Part shown: positions 52,259-61,756 of the stretch, in pieces
How positions within the stretch are numbered: the first letter of the stretch is position 1
Layout: each line of letters opens with the position of its first letter
NCBI GenBank assembly: GCA_964472875.1
Contig: CAYYMD010000003.1
Location: 26,918-90,917 of the forward strand
Reading direction: 5' to 3'
Source: CAYYMD01 sp964472875
GTDB taxonomy: Bacteria; Planctomycetota; Phycisphaerae; SM23-33
Length of the DNA stretch: 64,000 nt
Translations under genes and position numbers: made by a program
The notes under the pieces: generated by a model
What the model was told of the DNA's origin: nothing
The model's database searches: none
The model's input: the letters and a program-made list of their open reading frames with translations, nothing else

Positions 52259-53254
52259 ATGTCGCTTACGAATGAACTAAACCGGATAAAGGCCGAAGCC
52301 GCCGAGGAGTTGAACGCCTGCGGCACGCCCGACCAGCTGGAGCAGTGGCGGGTGAAATATCTGGGTTCAAAGGGGCTGATCAAATCCGCAATGAGCCGAC
52401 TGAAGGATGTTCCGCCGGATGAGCGCCCCGAGGCGGGAAAGACGGCCAATCAATTAAAAAACGCTCTTCAACAGCAGTATAAGCAGCGCAAAGGGCAGTT
52501 ATCGCAGAAAACCGCCGGCGGCGGGGCGAAGGTGGATGTGACACTGCCCGGACGCCGGCCGAAAATCGGCCACGTTCACGTCATCACGCAGACCATCGAG
52601 GAAATATGCGAAATTTTTGCGCGAATGGGCTTCGAGGTGGCCGAGGGGCCGCAGGTCGAGGATGAGCGGCACAATTTTGATGCGCTGAATATCCCCCCGG
52701 AGCACCCGGCCAGGGACTGGATGGACAATTTCTACATAGATGATGCGACCATGCTCCGTTCGCAGACCTCGACGGTGCAGATCCGCGTAATGGAGAACCG
52801 CAAGCCCCCGGTCCGCGTGATAGCGCCCGGCAGGGTGTATCGCCCGGACACCGTCGACGCCACGCACAGTTACATGTTCCACCAGGTCGAGGGGCTGTAC
52901 GTGGATGAGGGCGTCTCGATGGCGGATTTGAAGACATGCCTGGAGATGTTCTGCCACGCGTATTTCGGGCCCGAGGTTGACACGCGGTTTCGCCCGAGTT
53001 TCTTCCCGTTCACCGAGCCGTCGGCCGAGGTCGATATGCTGTTCCACTACGACGACGGCAGCACGGAGTGGGTCGAACTGGGCGGAGCGGGAATGGTTGA
53101 CCCCAACGTGCTCGAGGCCGTCGGCTACGACAGCGAAAAATACACCGGATATGCCTTCGGCCTGGGCATAGAACGCATGGTCATGCGCAAATACGACATA
53201 CCCGACATCCGCCTGCTCTACGAAAACGACGTTCGCTTCCTTCGGCAGTTCTGA
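52259..53254 (+). CDS. pheS: phenylalanyl-tRNA synthetase alpha subunit
   Basis: 331 aa from the ATG at 52259, where the coiled-coil N-terminus begins (SLTNELNRIKAEAAEELNAC). Motif 2 is in HQVEGLYVDEGVSMADLK, motif 3 in FGLGIERMVMRKYDIPDI. Class II synthetase; it needs the beta subunit. pheT, the usual next gene, is not in the window. It continues the L35-L20 block. Confidence 0.94.
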   Translation: MSLTNELNRIKAEAAEELNACGTPDQLEQWRVKYLGSKGLIKSAMSRLKDVPPDERPEAGKTANQLKNALQQQYKQRKGQLSQKTAGGGAKVDVTLPGRRPKIGHVHVITQTIEEICEIFARMGFEVAEGPQVEDERHNFDALNIPPEHPARDWMDNFYIDDATMLRSQTSTVQIRVMENRKPPVRVIAPGRVYRPDTVDATHSYMFHQVEGLYVDEGVSMADLKTCLEMFCHAYFGPEVDTRFRPSFFPFTEPSAEVDMLFHYDDGSTEWVELGGAGMVDPNVLEAVGYDSEKYTGYAFGLGIERMVMRKYDIPDIRLLYENDVRFLRQF

Positions 53255-53316
53255 TAAATTCACGAACCCGCCCCGTCGGGGTTACGCGAATTACTCGAAA
53301 TATTTTTTTTCATCAG

Positions 53317-53369
53317 TCCCGGCGCGTACTACTCTGCGAAGTGGCTTCGCTACGAAGCACGAGCCGGGA
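53317..53369. repeat. compound hairpin downstream of pheS
   Basis: TCCCGGC (53317-53323) pairs with GCCGGGA (53363-53369), and inside it GCGAAG (53336-53341) with CTTCGC (53345-53350) around TGG. It lies between convergent pheS and the DUF1080 gene and could terminate both. A copy elsewhere in the genome would show it is a repeat element. Confidence 0.4.
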
Positions 53370-53389
53370 TTCGTGTAACCAGTGGAAAA

Positions 53390-54679
53390 TTATTTATCCT
53401 TTGCCTTGCCGATGGGGATAAGGACTATATTGCGGTATTCCATATTGGCGCCTTCGGACTGGATGGCGATTTTGCCGGGTATTTCCTCGCAGTCGGCGGC
53501 CTTGTTCTGGAGCAGGCCGTTGACGTAAATTTTCAGCTCGCCACCGTTGAGGAGGATTTCGTACTGGTTCCACTGGCCAATGGGTTTTTCGTTTGACTTG
53601 TGCAGCTTTACGGTACGCCGGCCTTTTGTGCGGTCGGGGTCGGTCTTCATGGGGAATTTGTCGATGTTCCATATATCGCCGACATTGTTATACATGCCCT
53701 GGGCTTCTATGGCCTTGGGCCAGACCTTGTCCGGCATCTGAACCCGCAGCAAAACGCCGCTGTTGCCCTTTGTAAAGTGGCGGAATTGAAGGCGCAGGAC
53801 GTAGTTTGTGTAGTCTTCTTTTGTGCGGATGTAACCCGCCGGTTTGCCCGCGTTCACCAGCACGCAGTCCTTGGCGCTCCAGGTATCCTCCAGACGCTTA
53901 TCGGAGAAGGTCCATCCGCTCAAATCCTTGCCGTTGAACAGGCGGAAGGCTCCGTCATAGTCGGCCTCGAGGCGCTTTAGGCGGATATCCTTGAACTCGA
54001 CCTTCATGGGCGCGCCCCGGTGAATCTGGAATGCGACGATTCCCTCCCGGGCGGCCCTGGGGTCGTTATCTATGAGTTCGCATGTTATGTGCCCGTTGAC
54101 CTTCTGGACAATGTGGTTGCCGCGGGCGATTATAGTGTAATCGTTCCACTGTTTGGGCTTGTAATACTCGTCCTTTTTCAACTGCTTGACGTCGGCGGCG
54201 GGGCAGGTGGATTCTCGCTTTCCCTGTTTGTTTATCACGACGAATTCGCCCACACGAGGGACGGTATGGCCGCGGCCGCCTTCATCGTACATTTCGCCCA
54301 CGTCGCCGAGCTGGTTGTCGATCTCCGCCTGGTATCCGGAAACGCGCCACTTTTTGGATTCTTTGCTGCGGTACTGGATGCCGGAGTTGCCGTTGCGGAT
54401 GCGGAATTTGACCTTAAGGATAAAATCTTCGACCTTGCCGTCGCGCCAGACGCAGAAAGTGTTGGATTTGGCCTTTTTGTCCCTGGTGGTCTGGCCGACG
54501 ATTGCGCCGTCTTCGACGGACCAGAACTGCGGGTCGCCGTCCCAGCCGTCGAGATTTTTGCCGTTGAATATGCTTACGAAGCCGTTCTCGTCGCAGGCGC
54601 CTTTATGTTCGTCGGCCGGTAGAATCGCCGCGCTCGCTGAAATCATTGCCGCCAGTGCAAGAAGTTGAAGTTTTTTCAT
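53390..54679 (-). CDS. secreted tandem DUF1080 (3-keto-disaccharide-hydrolase-type) protein
   Basis: 429 aa. Signal peptide (LQLLALAAMISASAAILPA). Two concanavalin-like DUF1080 domains: residues about 30-225 (FVSIFNGKNLDGWDGDPQFW, FRIRNGNSGIQYRSKE) and about 235-425 (FRLFNGKDLSGWTFSDKR, FRHFTKGNSGVLLRVQ). The family includes 3-keto-glycoside hydrolases and is expanded in planctomycetes, where it probably acts on plant or algal sugars in the periplasm. Confidence 0.85.
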   Translation of the reverse strand: MKKLQLLALAAMISASAAILPADEHKGACDENGFVSIFNGKNLDGWDGDPQFWSVEDGAIVGQTTRDKKAKSNTFCVWRDGKVEDFILKVKFRIRNGNSGIQYRSKESKKWRVSGYQAEIDNQLGDVGEMYDEGGRGHTVPRVGEFVVINKQGKRESTCPAADVKQLKKDEYYKPKQWNDYTIIARGNHIVQKVNGHITCELIDNDPRAAREGIVAFQIHRGAPMKVEFKDIRLKRLEADYDGAFRLFNGKDLSGWTFSDKRLEDTWSAKDCVLVNAGKPAGYIRTKEDYTNYVLRLQFRHFTKGNSGVLLRVQMPDKVWPKAIEAQGMYNNVGDIWNIDKFPMKTDPDRTKGRRTVKLHKSNEKPIGQWNQYEILLNGGELKIYVNGLLQNKAADCEEIPGKIAIQSEGANMEYRNIVLIPIGKAKDK

Positions 54680-54740
54680 GTTTAATCTCCTTATTGGTTA
54701 TGCGTTTCTAATTATAACGGAAACCATGTTCGACGGTATC

Positions 54741-55862
54741 TTACTTTTTAAACACTTTAACTGCAAAAACGTTTCCCGGTTTTTGGACCACGGCGCCCTT
54801 GAGCACAAGCATGGTCATGGCCGAGGTTACCCGTGCGGAATTCAGTCGGGTGCGGCGGACGATTTCATCCAGCGGCAGAGGGTTGCCCTTTATGGCGTCG
54901 AATATGGTTTGTTCTTCGTCGTTCAGGCCGGCCGGGGCGGCGGCGTGTTCGGCTGTGATGTCGTCGGTAACCTTGGCTCCGACGTTGCCGAGGTGTTCGA
55001 GTATGTCGTCGAGATTCTGTGCGAGGATGGCGCCGTCGCGTATGAGGGCGTTGGTGCCCTGCGACAGCGGCGAGTCGGCCCGGCCGGGCAGCGCGAAAAC
55101 TACACGGCCCTGCTCGGCCGCGCAGCGGGCTGTTATAAGAGCGCCGCTTCGACGGGCGGCCTCGATTATCAGCGAACCGAGAGACAGGCCGGAGATTATG
55201 CGGTTGCGGGCGTGGAAATTGCCCGCCCGGATATCCGTTTGCATGGGCAGTTCCGAAACAATGGCGCCATGTCCGTCGCCAACTATTTTGTCGAAGAGTT
55301 TAGCGTTTTCGGGCGGATATGTTCTGCTCAGGCCGCATCCCATCACCGCAACTGTTCGCCCGCCGCCGAGCATCGCCCCCTTGTGTGCGGCGGTGTCGAT
55401 GCCTCTTGCGCCGCCGGAAACCACGGTGAACCCGGCCCGCGCCAACAGATGAGAGAACCTCTCGGCCTGCTCCATGCCGTAGTGCGTGCACCTGCGCGAA
55501 CCGACTATGGCGAAGGCCAGGGCGTCAGAGGGTTCCATCCTTCCGCGGATATAGATAACGGGCGGCGGGTCGTAGATGTTCTTCAGCGCTGCCGGGTATG
55601 CCTCATCGTCGAGACGGATTATGGCGGTTCGGTGCTTTTTCGCCAGTTCCAGTTCGGCGTCCACGTCCTCGTCCGCCACGGCCGTTATGCCTGCAACGGC
55701 CTTGTCGCCCACGCCTTTGACCTTTCGCAGTTGGGCGGGCGAGGCGGCAATAATCTGGCGCGGATGGCCGAATTTTTCCACCAGTCGACGAAACAGGACA
55801 GGCCCCACCCCGTCGGCCAGGTGTAATTTCAGATACGCCCGCAGTGTGTCGTTGTCGGCCAT
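54741..55862 (-). CDS. dprA: DNA-processing protein DprA
   Basis: 373 aa from the ATG at 55862; the 12 codons before it are not conserved. A helix-hairpin-helix-like N-terminus (LADGVGPVLFRRLVEKFG, LRKVKGVGDKAVAGI), then the Rossmann-like core with AIVGSRRCTHYGMEQAERF and GGARGIDTAAHKGAML, and a winged-helix end. It loads RecA onto incoming single strands during transformation. Pilin-like genes are present in the window, so competence is possible, though not shown. Confidence 0.93.
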   Translation of the reverse strand: MADNDTLRAYLKLHLADGVGPVLFRRLVEKFGHPRQIIAASPAQLRKVKGVGDKAVAGITAVADEDVDAELELAKKHRTAIIRLDDEAYPAALKNIYDPPPVIYIRGRMEPSDALAFAIVGSRRCTHYGMEQAERFSHLLARAGFTVVSGGARGIDTAAHKGAMLGGGRTVAVMGCGLSRTYPPENAKLFDKIVGDGHGAIVSELPMQTDIRAGNFHARNRIISGLSLGSLIIEAARRSGALITARCAAEQGRVVFALPGRADSPLSQGTNALIRDGAILAQNLDDILEHLGNVGAKVTDDITAEHAAAPAGLNDEEQTIFDAIKGNPLPLDEIVRRTRLNSARVTSAMTMLVLKGAVVQKPGNVFAVKVFKK

Positions 55863-55873
55863 TTTTTTACGTG

Positions 55874-55899
55874 GATGCGCATTTAACCCAATGCGCATC
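55874..55899. repeat. perfect 9-bp hairpin between infC and dprA
   Basis: GATGCGCAT (55874-55882) pairs exactly with ATGCGCATC (55891-55899). A second stem, GGCAGG with CCTGCC, lies just to the right. No T-tract follows on either strand. Possibly the infC 3' end. Confidence 0.4.
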
Positions 55900-56000
55900 G
55901 TGGCAGGATTACGCGCCTGCCAACCCCGGCGGACAAAAGCTTGTCAGATTACGCGAATTGCCTGCTTAATCCGTTTGGCAATCCATTCTGTTTTGCCCGT

Positions 56001-56561
56001 TTATTTATCGCCGGATTTGTTGTTCTGATTTTCCTGTTGTTCGGCTTTTTTAATGTCGGGGGCAAGCAGCATAGTAATCCTTCGGCCCATTTTCTTGGGC
56101 GCCTGTACGATCTTGCTCACGTCGTTCAGTTCGTCCCGGATTCGGGTGAAAATCTTGTACCCTTCATCGACGTGGGCAAGTTCGCGGCCGCGGAACCTCA
56201 GCGAAAACTGCACGCGGTCGCCCCGCTCGAGAAACTCGCGCGCGTGTTTGACTTTGATTTCAAGGTCGTGCTCGCCTATCTTCGGGGTCCTGATTCGGAT
56301 TTCCTTCAGTTCCGTTTCGTGCTGTTTGGCCCTGGCTTTCTGTTCTTTTTTCTGCTGGGTATACTTCCATTTGCCGTAGTCCATTATACGGCAGACCGGC
56401 GGTGAGGCATTGGGCGACACCTCCACCAGGTCAAGCCCCGCGTCGCGCGCTTTAAACTGGGCTTTTTTGGTTTCTATTATTCCCACCTGATTGCCGTCCT
56501 GGTCAACCAGTCGAATCGGCGAAATGCGAATTCGCTCGTTGCAGCGTAGATTTTTTACGAT
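56001..56561 (-). CDS. infC: translation initiation factor IF-3, AUC start
   Basis: 186 aa when read from ATC at 56561. The GTG frame starting at 56486 lacks the first 25 residues, which are conserved IF-3 sequence (LRCNERIRISPIRLVDQDGN). There is no ATG, GTG or TTG in that stretch or immediately upstream, and GGAAGGAG (minus strand, 56576-56569) lies 7 bases before the ATC. IF-3 discriminates against such starts and this allows autoregulation, as with AUU in E. coli infC. N- and C-domains follow: PPVCRIMDYGKWKY and the KIGEHDLEIKVKHAREFLE region. It lies downstream of thrS. Confidence 0.93.
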   Translation of the reverse strand: MVKNLRCNERIRISPIRLVDQDGNQVGIIETKKAQFKARDAGLDLVEVSPNASPPVCRIMDYGKWKYTQQKKEQKARAKQHETELKEIRIRTPKIGEHDLEIKVKHAREFLERGDRVQFSLRFRGRELAHVDEGYKIFTRIRDELNDVSKIVQAPKKMGRRITMLLAPDIKKAEQQENQNNKSGDK

Positions 56562-56668
56562 GGCGTTTCTCCTTCCATTTAATTTTTCCTGACGGAACTT
56601 TCGCCCGTCGTTAATTCCGGGACAGGCCGGGTGCCCGTCCCACCTGTTGAGACACTATTATTTTATCA

Positions 56669-58855
56669 TTAACTGTCCGACGGGGGCGGAAATAATGCCC
56701 TCGTGCGGACTTCGGTCATAAGGTTGTAGGCGAATTCGGCCACGTCGCGCTGACCGGTGTCGCCCTCTGTGCGACGGCGGACTGCGACGGTTCCTGCCTC
56801 GGCCTCTTTCTGCCCGACCACGGCCATGTAAGGTATCTTGGCCAGCGTGGCCCGGCGAATCTTTGCCCCTATTTTCTCAGGGGAGGAGTCAAATTCAACA
56901 CGCAATCCGGCATGGCGGAATTTTTCGACCACTTCGCGGCCGTACTGCGAATACTTGTCGCTGACGGGCAGAACAGACACCTGCACCGGCGCCAGCCACA
57001 GCGGGAACGCGCCGCCGAAGTGCTCGATAAGAATGCCCACGAATCTTTCCATCGAACCGAACGGCGCCCGGTGTATAAGAACTGGACGGTGGGGGCTGTT
57101 GTCGGTTCCGATATATTCCAGTTCGAACCGCTGGGGTATGTTGTAGTCCACCTGGATGGTGCCCAGTTGCCAGTCGCGGCCGATGCAGTCCTTGACCACG
57201 AAATCTATCTTCGGGCCGTAAAACGCCGCCTCGCCTGTTTCTTCGGTGAAGTCCATTCCCATGTCGCGCACTACGCGGCGGATGTTTTTCTCGGCCAGGT
57301 CCCAGTTCTCCTGAGGTCCGGTGTACTTGGCGTTGTCGGGGTCACGCAGGCCCACCCGAACACGGTATTCGTCGAGGCCCAGCGTGCCCAGGCAGACCTT
57401 TGAAAGTTCGACGCACGATTCAATCTCGGCCTCAAGTTGTTCGGGCGTGCAGAATATGTGGGCGTCGTCCTGCGTGAAGCCGCGGACGCGGGTCAGCCCG
57501 CTGAGTTCGCCGGACTGTTCGTAACGGTAAACCGTGCCGAATTCGCTAAGTCGCAGCGGCAGTTCGCGGTAACTGCGCTGCTTGTTCTTGTAAACCTGGA
57601 TGTGGAACGGGCAGTTCATGGGCTTTACGAGCATGCCGTCGAGGCGACCGTTCTCGTCGCGCGGGGCGGCCAGATATTTCGCCTTTGCCAGACGTTCCCA
57701 CGCCTGTTCTCCAAAGGGGTAACGCTGCGGGTCGATACCGGCGGCCTCGACGAGTTTATGCTCCTCGGCCAGTTCATCCGTGTTCTGCTCGCCGTTTTTG
57801 CCGATTAAGTCGTTCAGCGAGTCGATGAGTTCCTTTCCGGGCGCGTTTGCGGCCGGGACCATTGTGGGGAACAGCCCGTGCTCGTAGTAGGGGTAGTGCC
57901 CGCTGGTTCGCCACAAATCCAGTTTGCCCACGTGGGGTGAAATCACGGCCTGGTATCCGCGGTTGGTCAGTTCGCCGCGGAGCCAGTTTTCCAGTTCCAT
58001 CCGCACGACGGCGCCTTTGGGCAGCCACAGCGGCAGGCCGGGACCTATCTTCTCGGAGAAGGTGAACAGTTCCAGTTCCCGACCGAGCACGCGGTGGTCG
58101 CGTTTTTTCGCCTCCTCGACGCGTTCGAGTTGCTCCTGGAGGTCCTTCTTGTCGAAGAACGCCGTGCCGTAAATCCTGGTGAGCATCTTCTTGGATTCAT
58201 CCCCGCGCCAGTAAGCACCGGCCGTGGCCAGCAGTTTGAACGCCTTGCCGAGTTTGCCGGTGTGCGGCAGGTGCGGCCCGCGGCACATGTCGACGAATTC
58301 GCCCTGGCGATAGAAGGAGACCTTCTCGACGCCCTCGTCGCGGACAAGGTCGTCTATCATCTCGAGTTTGTATTCCTGTCCGCGCCGGCGGAAGAATTCC
58401 TTCGCCTCCTCGACGGGCATCTCCTCTCGCCGAATCGGGGTCTTTTCGGAGACGATTTTGCGCATCTCCTGCTCTATTTTCGGAAGGTCTTCGGCCCCGA
58501 CGGGGCGGGGAAGGTCGAAGTCGTAATAAAAACCGTACTGGTAGTCGTCCACCAGCGGCGGGCCTATGGTGTACTGGACTTTCGCCCCACATAGGCGAAC
58601 CACCGCATCGGCCAGCACGTGTGCGGCCGTGTGTCGAAGGACCATCAGGCCTTCGGTGTCCCTGTCGGTCACCAGTTTGAGCTCGCAGTCGCCTTCGGGC
58701 AGCGGCTGGTTCAAATCGCACAGCAGTTCATCCACCTCGGCCGCCACCGCGGCTCGCGCCAGGCCGGGTGATATGTCACCGGCGACGTCGTGCGCGGTGA
58801 CCTGCCGGTCGTATTCCATGTTGCTGCCGTCGGGAAGTTTTACGTTGGTTTTCAT
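56669..58855 (-). CDS. thrS: threonyl-tRNA synthetase with a catalytic-domain insertion
   Basis: 728 aa, about 85 more than usual. TGS domain at the N-terminus, editing domain with HTAAHVLADA, then class II core: GHYPYYEHGLFPTM, KPMNCPFHIQVYK (zinc Cys), FRSGELSGLTR-like motif 2 (here QSGELSGLTRVRGF), FGSMERFVGILIEHF (motif 3), and anticodon domain. Most of the extra length is an insertion at about residues 338-405, between the motif that precedes the zinc Cys and KPMNC. infC follows in the same direction. Confidence 0.95.
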   Translation of the reverse strand: MKTNVKLPDGSNMEYDRQVTAHDVAGDISPGLARAAVAAEVDELLCDLNQPLPEGDCELKLVTDRDTEGLMVLRHTAAHVLADAVVRLCGAKVQYTIGPPLVDDYQYGFYYDFDLPRPVGAEDLPKIEQEMRKIVSEKTPIRREEMPVEEAKEFFRRRGQEYKLEMIDDLVRDEGVEKVSFYRQGEFVDMCRGPHLPHTGKLGKAFKLLATAGAYWRGDESKKMLTRIYGTAFFDKKDLQEQLERVEEAKKRDHRVLGRELELFTFSEKIGPGLPLWLPKGAVVRMELENWLRGELTNRGYQAVISPHVGKLDLWRTSGHYPYYEHGLFPTMVPAANAPGKELIDSLNDLIGKNGEQNTDELAEEHKLVEAAGIDPQRYPFGEQAWERLAKAKYLAAPRDENGRLDGMLVKPMNCPFHIQVYKNKQRSYRELPLRLSEFGTVYRYEQSGELSGLTRVRGFTQDDAHIFCTPEQLEAEIESCVELSKVCLGTLGLDEYRVRVGLRDPDNAKYTGPQENWDLAEKNIRRVVRDMGMDFTEETGEAAFYGPKIDFVVKDCIGRDWQLGTIQVDYNIPQRFELEYIGTDNSPHRPVLIHRAPFGSMERFVGILIEHFGGAFPLWLAPVQVSVLPVSDKYSQYGREVVEKFRHAGLRVEFDSSPEKIGAKIRRATLAKIPYMAVVGQKEAEAGTVAVRRRTEGDTGQRDVAEFAYNLMTEVRTRALFPPPSDS

Positions 58856-59137
58856 AAAAATTTACTGTGTTATTCCTGGCACTCACGCCGGAACGGTTTT
58901 GGTTATAAATTAAAACCGGTGCGCAAAGATTCCGGAAAACTCAAATCACGGCCGCGCGGGATATGCCGCCGCCCGGCCATTACAAAACTGTTGTAGTGAT
59001 TGTTGTCTTCGGCATCTTTGAGCACCGATTTTTATATAGTCCTGTAAATATATCTTACTCGATAAAATACGATATCGTATTGTGGCCTCATGTCAAATGC
59101 ATTATAGCAGGCGGCGGGCGACAGAATTCAATCCGGC
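58856..59137. other. gene-free gap with a 16-bp palindrome
   Basis: AATACGATATCGTATT at 59066-59081 is a perfect palindrome, a likely operator for a dimeric regulator. It is about 210 bp upstream of thrS on the minus strand, near AT-rich, promoter-like sequence (59020-59065). No reading frame is supported in the gap. Confidence 0.4.
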
Positions 59138-61756
59138 TTACGCCCAGCGGATTAAAGACACATCCGTTTTGTCGTCGAAGAGCGGATGTCGCGGCACAAC
59201 GCGAACGGTATAGCCGAAGTGCCCGCTATTTTGGCAGGGCATCTCGCCTTCGAACCTCGCTTTACCGTTGCCCAGGTCCTCGACCATTTCCATGGGCTCC
59301 GCCCGGCCGTTGCGAATTTGGTTCTCCTCGTCGGGCGGCCCGTAGTATATCTCAACCGATACATCATCCGGCGAGAGCCCGCCAAGGTTGATTACCGCAT
59401 CCACGCGCACATTTTCGCCCACGTGCGCGCCGCTGGAATTTTCGCCCGCATGCCATTTGCGTGACCGGCAGGCCTTCACTACGTGGGCCGGCATGTTGTC
59501 GGTAACGTTTTCGATTGCGATATTTTTGAAATTGTCGCGCAGTCTTTTTTTCCATTCCGCCACTTGGCCGGCGAGTGCGAAATTGTCGCCGGAGAGTTTT
59601 TTCCAGAGTTCGGCGGCGGGCAAATAGAAATTTTCGCAGTACTCGAGAATCATTCTGTTGGTGTCGAATTGCGGAGCGAGCTTGATTATGGCCTGCTTCA
59701 TCATGGCCACCCATTTCTTGGGCAGTTTGTTCCGGCCCCGGTCGTAGAAAATCGGCACGATTTCCTTCTCAAGCAAGTCATAAATGGCCTGCGATTCGAC
59801 CGAGTTCTGGTATTCGAGGTCGTCGTATTTTTCGCCGCCGCCGATTGACCATCCGACTTCGGGGTCGAAACCCTCGGCCCACCAGCCGTCGGGTATGGAC
59901 AGGTTCAGCCCGCCGTTGGCGGCCGCCTTCATCCCGCTGGTGCCGGAGGCCTCCATCGGCCGCAATGGCGTGTTCAGCCACACGTCGCAGCCCTGGACCA
60001 GGAGCCGAGCCGTGTTCACGTCGTAGTCTTCGATGAACACCATCGAGCGGCGGAACTGCTCCTGCCTGGCCACGTGTATTATCCTGCGGATGAGTTCCTT
60101 TCCGGCTTTGTCCATGGGGTGGCCCTTGCCGGCGAAGATAATCTGAACGGGGCGGTCTTCGTCGTTGAGGATTTTCGCCAGGCGTTCGGTATCTTCCAGA
60201 ATCAGGTAAGCGCGTTTGTAAGTGGCGAACCGCCGGGCGAAGACTATGGTCAGTGCCTCCGGGTCGAGGATTTTTTCCGTCTCGGCCAGGTTTCCCCTGG
60301 GCGCGCCCCGGCTTGTCAATTGTTCGCGCAGACGCCGCCGCGTGAATTCGATCAGCCGTTTTTTGCGGGCATTGTGAGTTTTCCACAGTTCGGAGTCGGG
60401 TATATTGCCGATGGCCCGGCACTTGTTCCTCTCTAACGGCTTCTCGTGCCAGCCGCGGCCGAGATGGTGGTCGAACAATGCGGCCAGTTCGGGACTTATC
60501 CAGCTGGGCGTGTGGATGCCGTCGGTTATCGCGGTAATGGGGACTTCGTGCTCCGGTGCGCCGGGCCAGATCCCGCTCCAGAGCCGCCGGCTGACCTGCC
60601 CGTGCAGTTGGCTGACGCCGTTGCGGAATTCGCTGAGCTTCATCGCAAGTACGGTCAGACTCATCGGCTCGTCCGGGTTGTTCGGCTCCTGCCGGCCGAG
60701 TGCCAGAAATTCTTTTCTGGTCAGGCCGATTTTGTCCCAGTAATTCGAGAAATATTTGTCTATCAGCCACGGCTCGAACGCGTCGTTGCCGGCGGGAACC
60801 GGCGTATGCGTGGTGAATATGTTCGATGCCGCCACGGCCTCGCGGGCCTGGGAGAACGACAGGTTGCTTCCGGCCATGAGCGAGCGAATCCGCTCCAGAG
60901 CCAGAAAGGCCGAGTGTCCTTCGTTCATGTGGAACGTATCGGGACGGATTCCCAGCGTCTCCAGCAGTCTGACGCCGCCGATGCCGAGGACGATTTCCTG
61001 GCGGATGCGCATTTCCCGGTCGCCGCCGTAAAGCTGGCCGGTGATGTGTCGATAGGGTTCCGGGTTGGCCGGTATGTTCGTATCGAGCATGTAGAGGTTC
61101 ACGCGTCCCACGCGCACCTGCCACACCCGGGCGGTGATGTTTCGCTCCGGCATGGGAATATGGACCGTCACGACGGCGCCCTCATCGTCGTGGAGCAGTT
61201 CTATCGGGAGGTTATAGAAATCGTTACGCGGAAAAAGTTCCAGCTGCCAACCGTCGGCGTTGAGCCGCTGGCGGAAATAGCCCTGCTGGTACAGCAGGCC
61301 GACGCTGACGATGGGCATGTCCAGGTCCGAGGCGCTTTTTAGATAATCTCCCGCCAATATGCCCAGGCCGCCGGCGTACAGCGGGATACAGTCGGTGACG
61401 CCGTATTCGGCGCAGAAGAACGCCGCCAGCGGTCTGCGGCCGGCTTCGTCCCGGCCGTGTTCGGCGGACCACCAGCCCGGCTTGTCCAGGTAGGAGTTCA
61501 GGTCGGCGTCAACGCGCTGGAGATGGTCGAGAAAATCTTTGTCCTGCGCCATTTCGTTCAGGCGGGACTGGTCGATTTTCCCCAGCATGGCCACGGGGTT
61601 ATGCCTGGTTTTCTCCCACGTCTCGGGGTCCATCCGCCGGAAAAGCTTGACGGCATCGCACTGCCACGACCACCGCAGGTTGCACGCTATCTTCAGAAGC
61701 GGCGAAAGTTTTTCCGGAATCGCCGGCACGACTGTGAATGTCTTAATCGGACGCAT
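59138..61756 (-). CDS. glgP: alpha-glucan (glycogen/maltodextrin) phosphorylase
   Basis: 872 aa from the ATG at 61756. GT35 enzyme of the 850-aa type, with the N-terminal DUF3417-type region and then LAAFFCAEYGVTDCIPLYAG. PLP site in EASGTSGMKAAANGGLNL, with the cofactor Lys; other landmarks are NEGHSAFLALERI, TTHTPVPAGNDAF and FARRFATYKRAYL. It releases glucose-1-phosphate from storage glucan. No glycogen synthase or branching enzyme adjoins. Its C-terminal ~90 residues form an extra beta-rich domain. Confidence 0.93.
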   Translation of the reverse strand: MRPIKTFTVVPAIPEKLSPLLKIACNLRWSWQCDAVKLFRRMDPETWEKTRHNPVAMLGKIDQSRLNEMAQDKDFLDHLQRVDADLNSYLDKPGWWSAEHGRDEAGRRPLAAFFCAEYGVTDCIPLYAGGLGILAGDYLKSASDLDMPIVSVGLLYQQGYFRQRLNADGWQLELFPRNDFYNLPIELLHDDEGAVVTVHIPMPERNITARVWQVRVGRVNLYMLDTNIPANPEPYRHITGQLYGGDREMRIRQEIVLGIGGVRLLETLGIRPDTFHMNEGHSAFLALERIRSLMAGSNLSFSQAREAVAASNIFTTHTPVPAGNDAFEPWLIDKYFSNYWDKIGLTRKEFLALGRQEPNNPDEPMSLTVLAMKLSEFRNGVSQLHGQVSRRLWSGIWPGAPEHEVPITAITDGIHTPSWISPELAALFDHHLGRGWHEKPLERNKCRAIGNIPDSELWKTHNARKKRLIEFTRRRLREQLTSRGAPRGNLAETEKILDPEALTIVFARRFATYKRAYLILEDTERLAKILNDEDRPVQIIFAGKGHPMDKAGKELIRRIIHVARQEQFRRSMVFIEDYDVNTARLLVQGCDVWLNTPLRPMEASGTSGMKAAANGGLNLSIPDGWWAEGFDPEVGWSIGGGEKYDDLEYQNSVESQAIYDLLEKEIVPIFYDRGRNKLPKKWVAMMKQAIIKLAPQFDTNRMILEYCENFYLPAAELWKKLSGDNFALAGQVAEWKKRLRDNFKNIAIENVTDNMPAHVVKACRSRKWHAGENSSGAHVGENVRVDAVINLGGLSPDDVSVEIYYGPPDEENQIRNGRAEPMEMVEDLGNGKARFEGEMPCQNSGHFGYTVRVVPRHPLFDDKTDVSLIRWA

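Noticed and set aside
59778..61124. 448-codon minus-strand frame inside glgP
   Set aside because: Arg/Gly/Pro-rich shadow frame overlapping a well-conserved phosphorylase.
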